Shown piece after piece: positions 1-12,180 of a DNA stretch of 64,000 nt. Position 1 is the stretch's first letter. The number at the start of each line of letters is the position of its first letter. Under the pieces are notes generated by a model that was not told the origin of the DNA, searched no databases, and saw only the letters and a program-made list of their open reading frames with translations. This DNA comes from Callipepla californica brunnescens (lineage: Eukaryota > Chordata > Aves > Galliformes > Odontophoridae), in the NCBI GenBank assembly GCA_023055505.1, contig JALIRH010000030.1, positions 4,398,001-4,462,000 on the forward strand, given 5' to 3'. The position numbers and the translations under genes were made by a program.

Positions 1-65
1 GCTATGTATTGGATCTCCGTATTAAGGAGGGCTCTCTCTATGGCTACTTGATCAGTGGTTCACGT

Positions 66-255
66 TGTGAAGAGGTGGAGTGTATGGGAACTGTTGAATC
101 ATGGCCTGAACCACCTGAGGTGAGCACTGAGCCAGCAGCAGGAGCACAGGTGAAGGCAATATACCTGTGTGATTGGAAGGGGTGGAGTCTGGCTCCACCT
201 CTCCCAGACCCCATTGAAGGGCTGACCACCAGTGGGGAAGGGTTTTTTGTTGGCG
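66..255 (+). other. LTR-like remnant of a second ERV family
   Basis: A block starting TGTGAAGAGGTGG resembles the start of the LTR-like segment at 51739. The two share the TGTGAAG-GGTGGAGTGTA core and the following CCTGAACC motif, and they also resemble each other just upstream. No matching LTR end or target duplication is visible because the window edge cuts the left side. At about 236 it runs into an ERV pol fragment of another family. Assignment as an LTR rests only on this similarity. Confidence 0.3.
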
Positions 256-905
256 AGAAATTTGGGACAACTCCATCAGAGGAGGTAGCACGTGCTAAAG
301 CAGGCCCACCATATAAAAACTACCAGACAATGAGATGAGGTATGCCCTGATCACTGACGGATGGTGTCACATTGTTGAGAAGCATCGCAACTTGAAGGCT
401 GCTGTGTGGAGCCCCACACGACGGGTTGCTGAGGCCACTGAATGAGAGGGGAATTGAGTCAGTTTGCAGAGGTAAAGGCTGTCCAAGTGGCCTTAGAGTT
501 GACTGAACGGGAGAGGTGGCCAGTGCTGTATCTTTGTACTGACTCGTGGATGGTGGCAAATGCTTTATGGGGGTGGTTGCAGCAGTGGGAACAGAACAAC
601 TGGCCACAGAAGGGTAAAACTATTTGGGCTGATGAACTTTGAAAAGGCACTGCTGTCCGAACAAAAAGGTTGGTTGTAAAGGTGCGTCACATAGATGCTC
701 ATGTGCCCAAGCATCGATCTACTGAAGAACAGAAAAATAACCATCAGGTAGATTGAGCTGCCAAAATTGAGGTGTCTCAAATAGACTGGGACTGGCAGAA
801 CAAAGGGGAGATATTTTTAGCTCGGTGGGCCCCTGAGAACTCAGGCCATCAAGGAAGGGTTGCAGCCTAAAGGTGGGCTAGAGACTGAGGGCTGGACTTA
901 CATCT
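236..905 (+). pseudogene. Degraded ERV pol fragment: RNase H to start of integrase
   Basis: Conceptual translation matches the RNase H part of the longer provirus at 22926-23580 piece by piece, including the FGTTP-EEV stretch, the ALxTDGxC region around the first catalytic Asp, AVWSPTRRVAEATE, and YLCTDSWMVANALWGWLQQW. Several in-frame stops and frameshifts break it, so it makes no protein. It stops near 905, close to the start of the integrase zinc-binding region and just where the inverted duplication of the A/B gene pair begins. Both termini are truncated and no LTR of its own family adjoins it. Confidence 0.7.
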
Positions 906-1074
906 CCGTGTAATAGGTGTGTAATAAATAATCTTCCTTTATAGAAGTTTTGAGGGTTGTCTATGATTTCTCATGATTAATTTTCCATTAGGCATGTTCA
1001 CATAGCAGCAAAATAATGACATTTACATTCGGTATGAATACGGATTTTCGCAACCATATTAGATGTAAATATAT

Positions 1075-1240
1075 ATTACAGTTGGAAGTGAGTTTCAGAG
1101 ATCACCTAGTCCAACTTTCTAACTATTTCAGGGCTAACCAAAAGTTAAAGGACATTATGTACAGCATTATCCAAATGTCTCTTGAACTCCAGATGTCATG
1201 GGACAACAGCCTCTCGAGGAAGAATTTCCAGTGTCTACTT
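1075..1240 (-). mobile_element. CR1 LINE 3'-end fragment
   Basis: Read on the minus strand, this matches the common CR1 3' region, including the GTTGGACTAGGTGATCTCTG end signature, the AAAGTTAAAGGAC stretch and the CCTCTCGAGGAAG box (all within the reverse complement). Its mirror image in the other palindrome arm is at 16755-16925, so it predates the duplication. No coding capacity remains. Confidence 0.65.
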
Positions 1241-1642
1241 TACAGGTGTGCGTTGGAAGAGGAAAGAGAAGTGGGGTTTTGTGTCAAGACTTGAGAAAGT
1301 TACTGATGTATGGGACTGATGTAGGTTGAGGAGAAGGTGGTCAGAGACTGGCTCCAACTTGTTCCGCTGTGATAATGGGATGGAATCTGGACCTCTCACC
1401 CACACCTGTAGGACCAGGGTCCTGGCAGAAACAAAGGAGCCTGGCCAAAAGTGAAGACCAAGGCAAAGCACTTATTGAGCCCTTTCTCAGCATTTTCCAC
1501 ATCTGAGGAAGCCAGTTCTCCATCCGCATTTATCAGAGGGGGAACATTCTCCTTGGTCTGTCTCACTGTGCCGTGTTCATGTACAACCCGTTGTTATTTT
1601 ATACATCCCTTGCCAAGTTCAGCTCCATCTGTGCCTTGGCAT

Positions 1643-2805
1643 TCCTGATTTTATCTCTGCTCAAGCGGATGACATCCCTGTATTCTTCCCAGGCTACAGC
1701 AACGCTGCTTCCACTTCCTGTACATCATTCCCTTTTCCCTCAGTTGGAGCTGCAAGGTTGCCCTGAGAGGCTGTGGATGCCCCCTCTGTGGAGTTGTTCA
1801 AGGCCAGGCTGGATGGAGCTTTGAGTAACCTGGTCGAATGGGAGGTGTCCCTGTATAAAGCAGGGGTATTGAAACTAGATGATCTTAGTGGTCCCTTCCA
1901 ACCCAAACAATTCTGTGATTCTAAGAGAGAGTCTGGAGACAGGCAGACTCCACCTTGGATGAGGAGAAGGTGGTCAGAGATTGGCTGGGTAAAAAATCAA
2001 TACACACTAAACAGTGGGCCCCAGCAGAATTCACTGAAGAGTGCTGGGGGAACAGGCAGAAGTAACTGTGAAACCACGCTCTCTCATCTTTGAAAGATCT
2101 TGGAAAATGGGAGAGGTGCTTGAAGACTGGAGGATAGCCAGTGTAACACCAGTCTTCAAAACGGGCAAGAACTACAAGCCGTGAAAATACAGGCTGGTCA
2201 GCTTCACCTCCGTCCCTGGAAATGTGACGGAACAACTTGTTCTGGATGTCATCTCCAAGCAATTGGAAGAGAAGAAGATAGTCAGGAATGATCAGCACCG
2301 CATCCCCAAGGGGAAAATATGGTTGACCATCGTGGTGGACTTCTACCTAGTTATCATTGGTTGGGCATATGGATAGAGATTAGTGGATGTTCTGTACTTT
2401 AGCAAAGGCTTTTCACACGGTCTCCCACAGCATCCTTGTAATGAGGCCCCAGGAAGTATGGGATAGATGAATGGAGAGTGAGGTGGATTGAGAACTGGCT
2501 GAGTGGCAGAGCTCAGACGGTTGTCATCAGCGGGGCAGAGTCTAGTTGGAGGCGTGTAGCTGGTGGTGTTCCTTAGAGGTTGGTGCTGCGTCTGCTCTTC
2601 TTCAGCATCTTCATCAGTGACCTGCATATAGGCACAGAGGGCACCGTCAGAAAGTACAAAGCTGGGAGGAGTGGCTGCCATAGCAGAAAGCTGTGCCACC
2701 ATTCTGTAAGGCTTGGACAGAGTGCGGAGTTGGGCAGAGTGGAATGTGGTGAGGTTCAACAAGAGCAAGTGTAGAGTCCTGCACCTGGGAAGAAATAATG
2801 GCACA
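1643..2805 (+). repeat. CR1-rich insertion present in A and partly in E, absent from B
   Basis: In copy B the sequence runs directly across this point (16370-16390, CTATTTTGTGCCAAGGCACAG read in reverse). In A the two halves are separated by about 1.16 kb, with TGGCA next to both edges. The insert holds two CR1 pieces in plus orientation. Copy E has the right-hand part (52096-52930) but not the left. Confidence 0.6.
1765..1925 (+). mobile_element. CR1 LINE 3' terminus
   Basis: Plus-strand CR1 tail: GTTCAAGGCCAGGCTGGATGG, then an ACTAGATGATCTTAGTGGTC signature and CCTTCCAACCCAAACAATTC with a degenerate octamer tail (TGTGATTCTA). This order is diagnostic of CR1 3' ends. It is 5'-truncated and noncoding. 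Confidence 0.8.
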
Positions 2806-2815
2806 AAATGATGAA
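1965..2815 (+). mobile_element. Old CR1 reverse-transcriptase fragment
   Basis: Broken plus-strand translation shows CR1 RT landmarks in order: WRIASVTPVFK, EQLVLDVISKQLEE, KGKxxLTIVVDFY, a DVLYFSKGFSH piece matching the usual [11 protein letters not shown] block, then LFFSIFISDLH. Frameshifts and stops are numerous and the catalytic ADD motif is not recoverable. A close copy sits at 52096-52930 in the same relation to gene E, so it was duplicated with the array. Confidence 0.75.
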
Positions 2816-4149
2816 AACACAAAATAGTCAGAATACTTCTTGGGGAATCCTGAAAGGATTGGGGAAACACATGAGCAATGCTGTAGGTCAGGAATTAATT
2901 GAATGCAGCTGAAATGTAAATCATCCCACCTCTTGCCTCAGCAACTGTTTCCTGTTGCTGGAGATTCTTAAGCCTCCCAGCTGCTTGCCTCTTCCACAGG
3001 CATTTCCCTTGCTGCTTTGTGTTTCAACAACCCCCAGGGCTCTGCTTTACCTCTCCTACACCACACCAGGCCTCTGCTCCCTGGGTCGGAGGAAGCAGCG
3101 CTTTGCAGTACTGCAAGAATCATCTCCTTGCAGCTTGCTGGGCGGAACTCAGGGTTCCCACTGAGAAACTCACAGCTCCTGAGGACATGGGCAGGCTCCT
3201 GCTGGCTTCACCAGCTCACCAAAGTCAACCTCCGCTTCCTGCAAACTGACCTGAGGAGCTTGAGCTGAGCCAGGCATATGTGGTGGCCGTTCTTCAGGAG
3301 GTCTTGTGGACACTTTCCTAAGGTCACAGCAAAGACCTTCAAGCTCAGAAAAGAGGCAAGCATGCACTGGAGAGCACTCTGAAACCTCTATGCTGCGGGG
3401 ATAAGCTGCTTGTGCACCCTGTGGGTTTGCACTGCCTTCTGCTCCCACCACCTCCTGAGACATGGGATGCTGCACTTAGGAGAAACAAGCACAGTCTTTT
3501 GTAGATCTTGTGGAGCCAAGCAAAGCTTGGTGTCTCACAGCTGCTTTAAGCTCCTGATTAAACCTTTTGGGAAGAGGAGTAGAAGCAATGTGCAGCACTG
3601 TGAGAAAGGATGGCATTGCTTGTGTGAAAGAAATGCCTCCCTGTGATGAAAGCAGTGGACTGGAGTCAGCACCAAAATCAAACTTCCTTGTACCATTCCT
3701 TAATCCACATGCAGTCTTTTATTTTCAGAACTATAAGCAAGATTACAGTGACAAAAGCTCCAGAACAACTCTCCTACTTTATTCACCCCCTTCCCCATCA
3801 ACTACAGCTTATTTTCAGAAGAATTCCATGAGCCACGTTACTGCTTTCTTGACCCTTGTATTTCATTCCTCAGTGCACTCAGAAACTTCTGAAAGTAGAA
3901 CATGCACACAGACACACAGAGAAACCAGACACAGCTGATGTTCCTTTGAAGATAGTTTCAAAATTCTGATTGCAGGAAGAGGAGAGGAGAGAAGCAGATA
4001 TGGTGAGAGAATATATTTCCTTAGCAAGGAAAGGTGATCTGAAACTCCTGGGATAATTCCCTTTTGTAGAGGGTTTCAGCAAAGCCATCTCCCTTGTAAA
4101 CTCTTCCTGCAAATGGGGCATTCCCATGAGAAATGAGAAGTCAGCCCTG
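2816..4149 (-). other. Gene A 3' flank, conserved in all copies
   Basis: This stretch is noncoding and recurs near genes B, C, D and E in the matching orientation. It contains the conserved GAGGCAAGCATGCACTGGAGAG segment and a candidate polyadenylation signal. Short ORFs here are not conserved between copies, so I see no further gene. It is probably 3' UTR plus downstream sequence. Confidence 0.5.
3778..3783 (-). terminator. Candidate polyadenylation signal, gene A
   Basis: TTTATT on the plus strand reads AATAAA in gene direction, about 730 bp past the stop. The same hexamer in the same context (GTGAATAAAGTAGGAGAG) occurs downstream of genes B, C, D and E. Conservation across copies is the support; cleavage site use is inferred. 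Confidence 0.45.
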
Positions 4150-4516
4150 AGAGAAATTCTTCCTGCAGCACAGACGCTTGCAGGGCATTCCCCTCACGAG
4201 CACTGGGCAACATTCAGTGTGGACAGAGCTCTGGATGAAGCTCTTCCTGCGGTGCTGGCATTTCTGTGGCCCCTGCCCTGAGTGGATCCCTTTCTACTCG
4301 ATCAGGTTGGTGCAGTGGTTGGAGCTCTTCCTGCATTTCGTGCAAGGGAACTGTGTGGTTCATCACCACACACAGCCACAGTGGGTAACCAGGCTGTGGC
4401 TCTGGTTGAAGCTATTCCATGTCTGCGGCATTGCAGGCTCTGTCTGCAGTGTGCATGTGCTGGTAGGAAACGTGGCTGGAACTGCTTCTGAAGGTTCTCA
4501 TATTCTGGAGGTGCTT
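4150..4516 (-). other. Fossil zinc fingers downstream of gene A stop
   Basis: Downstream of the stop, in gene direction, remnants of C2H2 fingers remain readable in shifting frames. The best are an F-x5-L-x2-H piece (SFNQSHSLVTH in the better-kept copies), a C-x2-C-x3-F piece (KCQHCRKSF), and a last CCRKNFSQ. Equivalent remnants follow all five genes. They show that the ancestral protein was longer. Confidence 0.55.
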
Positions 4517-5938
<1,422 letters not shown>

Positions 5939-5996
5939 TGCTGTTCTCCTGCAGGCTGGGATGATCACGGGTGGAAGGCAGAAGATGAACGGGAGC

Positions 5997-7479
5997 CTGC
6001 AAGGACATGGGAAATGTCAGCAGAGCTGTGACTGAATGCAACAAACCCTGTCTAACCCCTGCCCACCTTAGATCATCTGTACAGCACAGTCTGGGGGATG
6101 ATCCCCTGCAGAGTAAGGCAATGAGCAACAGCACTCATAACACTCTGGCTAAATGACAGTAATCATCACAAAGCTATCACAGTCTGGGGGGCTGAAAGAA
6201 CTGACAGCTGAGAGTTCAACAGCGGGGGACTGAAAAGAAAGCATAACAAGGAGACAGTCATCCCAAAACAGAGAGCAGGTCGAGGTCACACCTTAGTAGA
6301 GATCCTTCACCCCGATTTTGTTCAGACACCTTGCAGATACTGATCTGCTGTAAGAGACTGTTATGGTTCTTTACACACAGAGATGTGAACAAGTCTGGCA
6401 ATAGAAGTGGATCCATGTCCTCCAAGGCTCTTTCTTTCTGTGGGTTCAGTAGCTGTGACAGAAAATGGGACCACTCTGAGCCTCATGACTCAATGGGAGG
6501 ATCTCCTGTAGTTTAGTGTGTAATCCAATCTCGTTAAGACACTGTTAAAGCACTACAGCATATGTGTTTTGTATCTGTGAATATAGTCCAGCTGCTCTGT
6601 CATGTTGGATCGCATATTGTTTGGATCCATCTGTGACAAAGTCACGAGGGGCCACACAAGGATGTAAGGAGAGAGGTGTTACGTGCAAAATGCCAGGTTT
6701 GGAAGCTGCATATGAAGGAAAGGAGAACAGAAATAGACATAAACAGGGAACAGAACCTAAATTTGAAATCACATCTCTAACAATGAAGTAATTAATCATG
6801 GCCAAATAAAATAATAAAATAACTAAACATTAACCATAGACATTCCATGGGACACCGTTCATCATCAGCCTCCTGGTGTTACCTTCTATCTGACTGTAGC
6901 ATTCCAGAAAGAAGGTAAAAGTCACAGGAAATATTTCCGCTCCTGTACAGACCATGAACATTCTTATCATGGTCAATCCCTCTTTTTATCCTCCATTTTT
7001 CTTGCCTATGTGAAAGCTCACATTCTAGCCTGCCAGGCAAGAATCTCCTCAATTTTCCATCTCCTCACAGAGATGAGTACCACACAAAAGGGTGTTAATT
7101 GGCAGCTTGTCTCTCTTTCATTGTCCCCGGACATGCCCATCTGCTTGTCCCTTAGACAAAGGCTTTCACAACACTTGGCCAGGACTAGCTTGGACAAGTT
7201 TGGACATGTTCATCAGCAGACTTTGAGGCAATGATATAAAATAATAGTCTCTAACAGGGTATCCCCCTTGCACCTGGCATGTGAGCGCAGTGCTGAATAA
7301 CCTTACCTGCCTTATCACCTCACTCTTGGTTATAGAGCCGAAACAAAACCCTTGGGACACGTTCACACAGCAAAGACCGCCCAGTCCCCAGTACTTCAGG
7401 GGCTGACACAGTGGCAATTCCCCGCTTATTAGAGGCTTTCCATTAAGATCCAAAAAAGAATGCACCAGGTATTTTGAAT
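5997..7479 (-). other. Gene A first intron
   Basis: No conserved ORF is present. The sequence is shared with introns 1 of B, C, D and E, for example TGGATCCATCTGTGACAAA near 6622-6640 and the TTTGAGGCAATGGGATAAAA-type block near 7220-7240. It ends against the CpG-rich block. I see no RNA gene or regulatory motif that I can name. Confidence 0.5.
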
Positions 7480-8120
7480 CTTACAGGAATCCACGCGTGC
7501 AGAGCTGCGCAGCAAGGTCCTCTTGTGCGGTCCAGAGCTAGAACTGCAGTCCCAGCTGCGCTGTATCACAGAGGTACAAGCGGGCAGCAGAGCACGCTGA
7601 CCTCCTGTGCTCACTTCCTCCCTGTCCCAGCTCCAAGCCCTTCATGTGCCCCTCTCTGCCCAACCCGGGCTGCAACACGCCTGCAAAGTGTTCCTGCTGT
7701 CGTTGCAGCCCACCTGGCCCAGCAAAGCTGCCGTGCCGGGCAGCACATGGAGCCGGGACCAGGGTCCCACCCGGTGCTGCTGGCAGCGTGTGCTCCTCTG
7801 CACGAACCACGAAGGGCACCTACCTTGGGTGCAGAGCAGGCTGCTCCCAGCTCTGTTGCAGGCAACCGGGCTCCTTGGAGTCGCGCAGAGCACAGGATGC
7901 CGAGTGCCCTCAGCCCGGAGCTGGCCGCAGGACGGCCTTGGTGCACCTCCTGCCACCGCGGTGCTGCCCGGATGGCTTCCAGCCAGGCTCTGGCTGCTTC
8001 AGCACAGGCTCAGGTGCCACAGCGAGCACGCCCCGAGCCAGCTGCCAGGCCTCGGGCACTTTCACTGCTCATTCTCAGCTCACATCTGCTCCCGGGGGAC
8101 AGGAGGAGGGGAGGGAGGGA
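7480..8120 (-). promoter_or_regulatory. CpG-rich probable promoter and first exon, gene A
   Basis: This GC- and CpG-rich block lies upstream of gene A and is repeated in front of every copy. In gene direction it contains CTGCACCCAAG|GTAGGT, with the donor at 7824/7823, a near-consensus splice donor conserved in all five copies. That suggests a noncoding first exon ending at 7824. Long open frames across it are a by-product of high GC and are not conserved as proteins. The transcription start was not located. Confidence 0.55.
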
Positions 8121-8533
8121 GGGGGCAGTTAATGAAGGGTGGCGACTGAGTTTTGTTATGCTAATGAAGCATTGCTTTCTGCAGTGTCTTTGCTTCTTTG
8201 CTGGGAACATTTGCACATCCATGTGCTCAGGCATCCCTACTTACACTTTATTGTTTTCCATTAACTCCTCTCAGCCCTGAGCATGTCTCAGCAAGAGGCA
8301 ATCACTGTCTGCCCTGGTCCAGAGGACAGCATCACCCTGCAGCTGGTTGAGTTCTTGTCCTAACCACTTCTCCTGGTTTCTCTGTTAGGTCTTCTTTTGA
8401 AGGCGTGAGCATACTTAAGCACACTGCTGTTAGACGGCCTGCTCTGATGTTCACTGGTGTATATCTACAGAATTTAGGGCCACCCAGAAGGAACTGCTCT
8501 CAGGGTACTTGGGATTTTATTTACAGGTGATAT
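8121..8533. other. Unique flank between CpG block and palindrome centre
   Basis: Noncoding sequence shared with 32175-32640 and, inverted and split by a retroelement, with 35170-35478 plus 40834-40930. It is missing from the matching places beside genes B and E. I see no gene in it. Confidence 0.5.
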
Positions 8534-9715
8534 AGGTTGGTTTTCTTAGCTATAGGGATTAATACATCAGTTTAAGAACCGATATATTAGTATCGCAAAA
8601 AGAATGCATATGTGCTACTTGTAAAGCTTTCCATTTCAGCTTTTGTGGGTGAACAGTCTTGTTTTCCCTCAATAATCCTGTACTGGGAAAAAAATTGAAT
8701 TTTATTTTCTGCCTCAATGGTTTTGCCTCAGAAGAATCACTGGAGTGATAATAGAATACTTTTTTGCCTCAAACATGCAAGCACATTTTTGTCATATTCC
8801 ACATACACTGTTTTTAAAAGTGGCACACTGTGGTCTCGTAATTAATGGAATCTTCCAAACCGGAAAAAAGTGGATGCAAGTGACTCAGAGGTTTCAGGGA
8901 TGAAGCTGAGGGTGAAATTAAAGAAGTCAGTGGTCACTCGACCCTGATAACAACGTGGTGAGGTTGTGCTTGAGAGAAGCCCACTAAGAGAAATGGGGTT
9001 TGAGTAGTACTTGAGAGATTCAGGACCCCCCGGGCTCCACATCTTCCTGAAAGTAAGTTGGTGAGGGTGTGCTTGAGAGATTCCAGACCCCCAGGAGAAA
9101 CTGAAGAGCTAGGGTTATTGGGAACTGAGTTGTGTTATGGTTGCCGGCATTGTGATCTTGTCTGTGAACATGGTCTTGAGTAGTACTGTGAGGGTGCCAA
9201 GTGTGTCATTTTTTTTCTCTCTCTGTGGTGTGTGTATGTGGCAGGTCTGCAGTGTGTGTTAAGCTTTGCTTTTTACTTTTGTAGCTGCAGCAGTGTGTGT
9301 GTTACAGTGTGTGAAGGCAGTTTGTACATTCCAGACATTCCAGACATGGAGGAGTTGGCTGTGGGAAACTGCAGAGGAAACTTGTTGAAAATTGTAATCA
9401 TTGGTAGATTGGACAAATGATTAAAATAACTTGTGGAAATCTGAGGTCTGTGGAAAAACAACAACCAAAGTTCCCATTTTGTTGGGAGAAATTGGTTAGG
9501 ACTTTCCCTGGAGGAATTTGGTGCACAACCATGCCTTGTGGGATTTGGCAGACTCCGTTACCTAGCAATGTGAGGAGGGACAATTGTCCATCATAAAGTG
9601 TATTTAGATGAAAGTGTATTCAGACTGTTGTGATGGTTGCAGTTTGCACCAGCCAAGATAGATGAAGACTGGAAAGAGAAAGAATTGTGTCACCACCCCC
9701 TCCCGCCCTGGGCGG
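8534..9715. repeat. Inner part of left A/B arm, with about 0.7 kb not in the right arm
   Basis: 8555-8755 and 9464-9715 are mirrored at 11046-11245 and 10783-11045. The 0.7 kb between (8760-9464) is missing from that right arm but is present, inverted, at 33830-34960 in the C/D palindrome. It holds short direct repeats of a GTGAGGxTGTGCTTGAGAGA type at about 8958 and 9061. No protein-coding signal was seen. Confidence 0.6.
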
Positions 9716-10123
9716 TTCCCAGAGCGCTCAGAGAAAGACCCTGGGGCAGAGACACTGGAAACTCCTGTTGTGAAATGCTGTGTTACCTGGCGGTTGGGCA
9801 GGAACACATTGGAAGCAAGAATGTCCTTGTCTGCAGAGATCTAGGAAACCCAATATCCCAGTGTCATGGTTTTATGATTTTTTGGTACTGGTGTTCCACA
9901 TCATGGCATCATGTGGTGCATTGGGAGTCAGGGAGAACTACATTCTCCAGAGGACTTTGCAATGCTTTGTATTTTTTCACGTGTTTTCTGCTCAGAGGGA
10001 ACAGATAAAAACTCTCTGCGGTCACGGGACGTTCTCTCTTTCCTCTAGGATCACTTAGGAGTGGGTGCTCGCTGCTGTCCGCCTTCAGCGTTAGCGTAAG
10101 GCCTTCGGTTTATCGGGCACTCA

Positions 10124-10156
<33 letters not shown>

Positions 10157-10782
10157 ACTCGTTTTGTTGGATTCATTGGGCTTAATTCCAAATTGTATTG
10201 CATTATATTGTGTTATTTTCTTCCTGATGTCTTATTTAGTAAATTAGCTTTCCCCCCTCAGATCGTTGCCGCTGTTTTGTTTTGGGGCTTCTCCCTTTTT
10301 CCCTTTCCCCCTTCCCCCTGTCTGGGGTGTGGGCCTGTGGGTCCCCTTCCTCGGTTGTTGCGGGGCCGCGCCAGGCCGGCTCGCAAACCCCTGACACCCA
10401 GTGTTAGCATTGGAAGCCTCTGGGGCTGGAGAGGAGACTGAAGTTTGGTTTTTGTATTTACCAGAGGGCGCCAGAGTCCATAATTAGTCAAGACTGGTTG
10501 GAGAAATTAGAGGGAAAAGTAAAATTGTAGAATGGTGTCTTTCGTAGACAGGACAGGTGTGTGGAAGACCAAAGAGTGCTGAGCCATTTTTAATGATGAA
10601 ACTTCGGAAAAAAAAATAAAGAGAGGGAGGCTGGGGAAAGGCAAAAGCCAAGGAAGGCACAGGAGGGAACAGAGAGGAAATGGAGAAAGCAAAGGCAAGA
10701 AAGGACAAGGAGTAGAGACAGGAAATAATTGGTGTTGATCATAGTGCAGGGAACTGAAAGAGGGATGATGAAAAAATTAGAG
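9716..10782. other. Spacer of the A/B palindrome (with solo LTR)
   Basis: About 0.53 kb of single-copy spacer once the LTR at 9862-10396 is removed. The same spacer, inverted, lies at 33045-33565 and again at 59817-60345. Purine-rich stretches such as GAAAGGACAAGGAGTAGAGA dominate its right half. No gene is evident. Confidence 0.6.
9862..10396 (+). mobile_element. Solo LTR with 5-bp TSD CCCAG
   Basis: The 535-bp LTR starts TGTCATGG and ends CCTGACA, with TGTCA/TGACA terminal inverted repeats. CCCAG at 9857-9861 and 10397-10401 is the target duplication. A GATAAAAA TATA-like box lies near 10004, followed by a CT-rich microsatellite (about 10125-10155). It belongs to the family whose provirus is at 18803-25008. 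Matching spacers at 33425 and 60205 lack it and show the uninterrupted target, proving insertion after the duplication. Confidence 0.92.
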
Positions 10783-11279
10783 CGGCCCAGGGAGAGAGGG
10801 GGTGGTGACACAATTGTTTCTCTTTCCAGTCTTCATCTATCTTGGCTGGTGCAAACTGCAACCATCACAACAGTATGAATACACTTTCTTCTAAATACAC
10901 TTCCATCTAATTACACTTTACGATGGACAATTGTCCCTCCTCACATTGCTAGGTAATGGAGTCTGCCAAATCTCTCAAGGCATGGTTGTACACCAAATTC
11001 CTCCAGGGAGAGTCATAACCAATTTCCCCCAAACAAAATGGGGGAACTTTTGTTGCTTCTAGTGAGGCAAAACCATTGAGGCAGAAAATAAAATTCAGTT
11101 ATGTTCCCAGTGCAGAATTCCTGAGGGAAAACAAGACTGTTCACCCAGAAAAGCTGAAATGGAAAGCTTTAGAAGTACCACATATGCGTTCTTTTTGCTA
11201 AACTAATATATCGGTTCTTGAACTAATGTATTAATCCATATTGCTAAAAAAACACAGCCCATGTCCTTTCCTCCCTTTA

Positions 11280-11662
11280 CACGACCACCCCTCCTCCTGT
11301 CCCCGGGAGCAGGTGTGAGCTGAGAATGAGCAGTGAAAGTGCCCGAGGCCTGGCAGCCGGCTCGGGGCGTGCTCGCTGTGGCACCGGAGCCTGTGCTGAA
11401 GCAGCCAGAGCCTGGCTGGAAGCCATCCGGGCAGCACCGCGGTGGCAGGAGGTGCACCAAGGCCGTCCTGCGGCCAGCTCCGGGCTGAGGGCACTCGGCA
11501 TCCTGTGCTCTGCGCGACTCCAAGGAGCCCGGTTGCCTGCAACAGAGCTGAGAGCAGCCTGCTCTGCACCCAAGGTAGGTGCCCTTCGTGGCTCGTGCAG
11601 AGGAGCACACGCTGCCAGCAGCACCGGGTGGGACCCTGGTCCCGGCTCCATGTGCTGCCCGC
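11280..11662 (+). promoter_or_regulatory. CpG-rich probable promoter and first exon, gene B (truncated)
   Basis: Mirror of the block upstream of gene A. The donor CACCCAAG|GTAGGT ends the probable first exon at 11574. The block stops at 11662, about 200 bp earlier than in the other copies, where unrelated sequence begins. Confidence 0.5.
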
Positions 11663-12180
11663 CATGGCAGATTGCTCTACTTCAGTCTGTTTTGTTTCAG
11701 GGAGGACAGCAGATGCACCAAGCGCATGCTCTGCAGCCTCCCTGTTTCTGCAGGGGGTGGGTACAATATTTCCTGTCAATTTGTAAGTGCAGAGTGAGCA
11801 CCTGACAGAAGATTCTCACCCAAGTCCCGGACAGACATGGGCTTTCGCAGTTTGGCACACAATGAGTTGTACCATTACTGCCCGAAATCTCCACTCTTTG
11901 CTGCCTGAACTGCATGCTCAGCTTCACAGATCTGAACTGGGCTAGCACTGACATTTGTGCTGCAGTATTTATGACAAAGACTTTGCCAGATATCCTAAGG
12001 ACCAGTTGGAATTAATGTACACAGACGGGCTGTCATTATTCATTTACGGATCAGCTTTTTCCTGGGAGTGGTGAGGCTGATGCCCTCTAGGTACTCTTTG
12101 TTCTGACTTCAGGCCTTACCATTCCTCAGGAGGTAGACGTGGGAACTGGGAAGCCGTTTTCCTTTCCATAATGATCTTGA
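11663..12180. other. Substituted segment in gene B intron 1
   Basis: This 0.5 kb has no counterpart in the other four copies. Similarity to them resumes at CAGTACAGGAGCTGAAATATTTCC near 12182. I found no LTR ends, CR1 tail, or convincing ORF, so its origin is unknown. Confidence 0.45.

Noticed and set aside
2343..2870. 175-codon minus-strand ORF, repeated beside gene E at 52473-53003
   Set aside because: It lies antisense to a decayed CR1 RT fragment and is shared only because the block was duplicated. No protein-like features were seen.
7474..8280. Long GC-rich ORFs (up to about 270 codons) in the CpG block, repeated in all copies on both strands
   Set aside because: Open frames occur in most frames at once, reading changes between copies through indels, and the composition (Ala, Pro, Arg, Cys rich) is what CpG-rich noncoding DNA gives. 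The conserved splice donor fits a noncoding exon better.
10120..10155. Meaningful regulatory CT tract
   Set aside because: The CT microsatellite recurs at variable length in every LTR of this subtype, so it is a slippage feature of the LTR.
8555..11245. DNA transposon with about 0.2-kb terminal inverted repeats at each palindrome centre
   Set aside because: The inverted repeats continue outwards into the gene arms, so they are the inner ends of the palindromes. No transposase or target duplication is seen.
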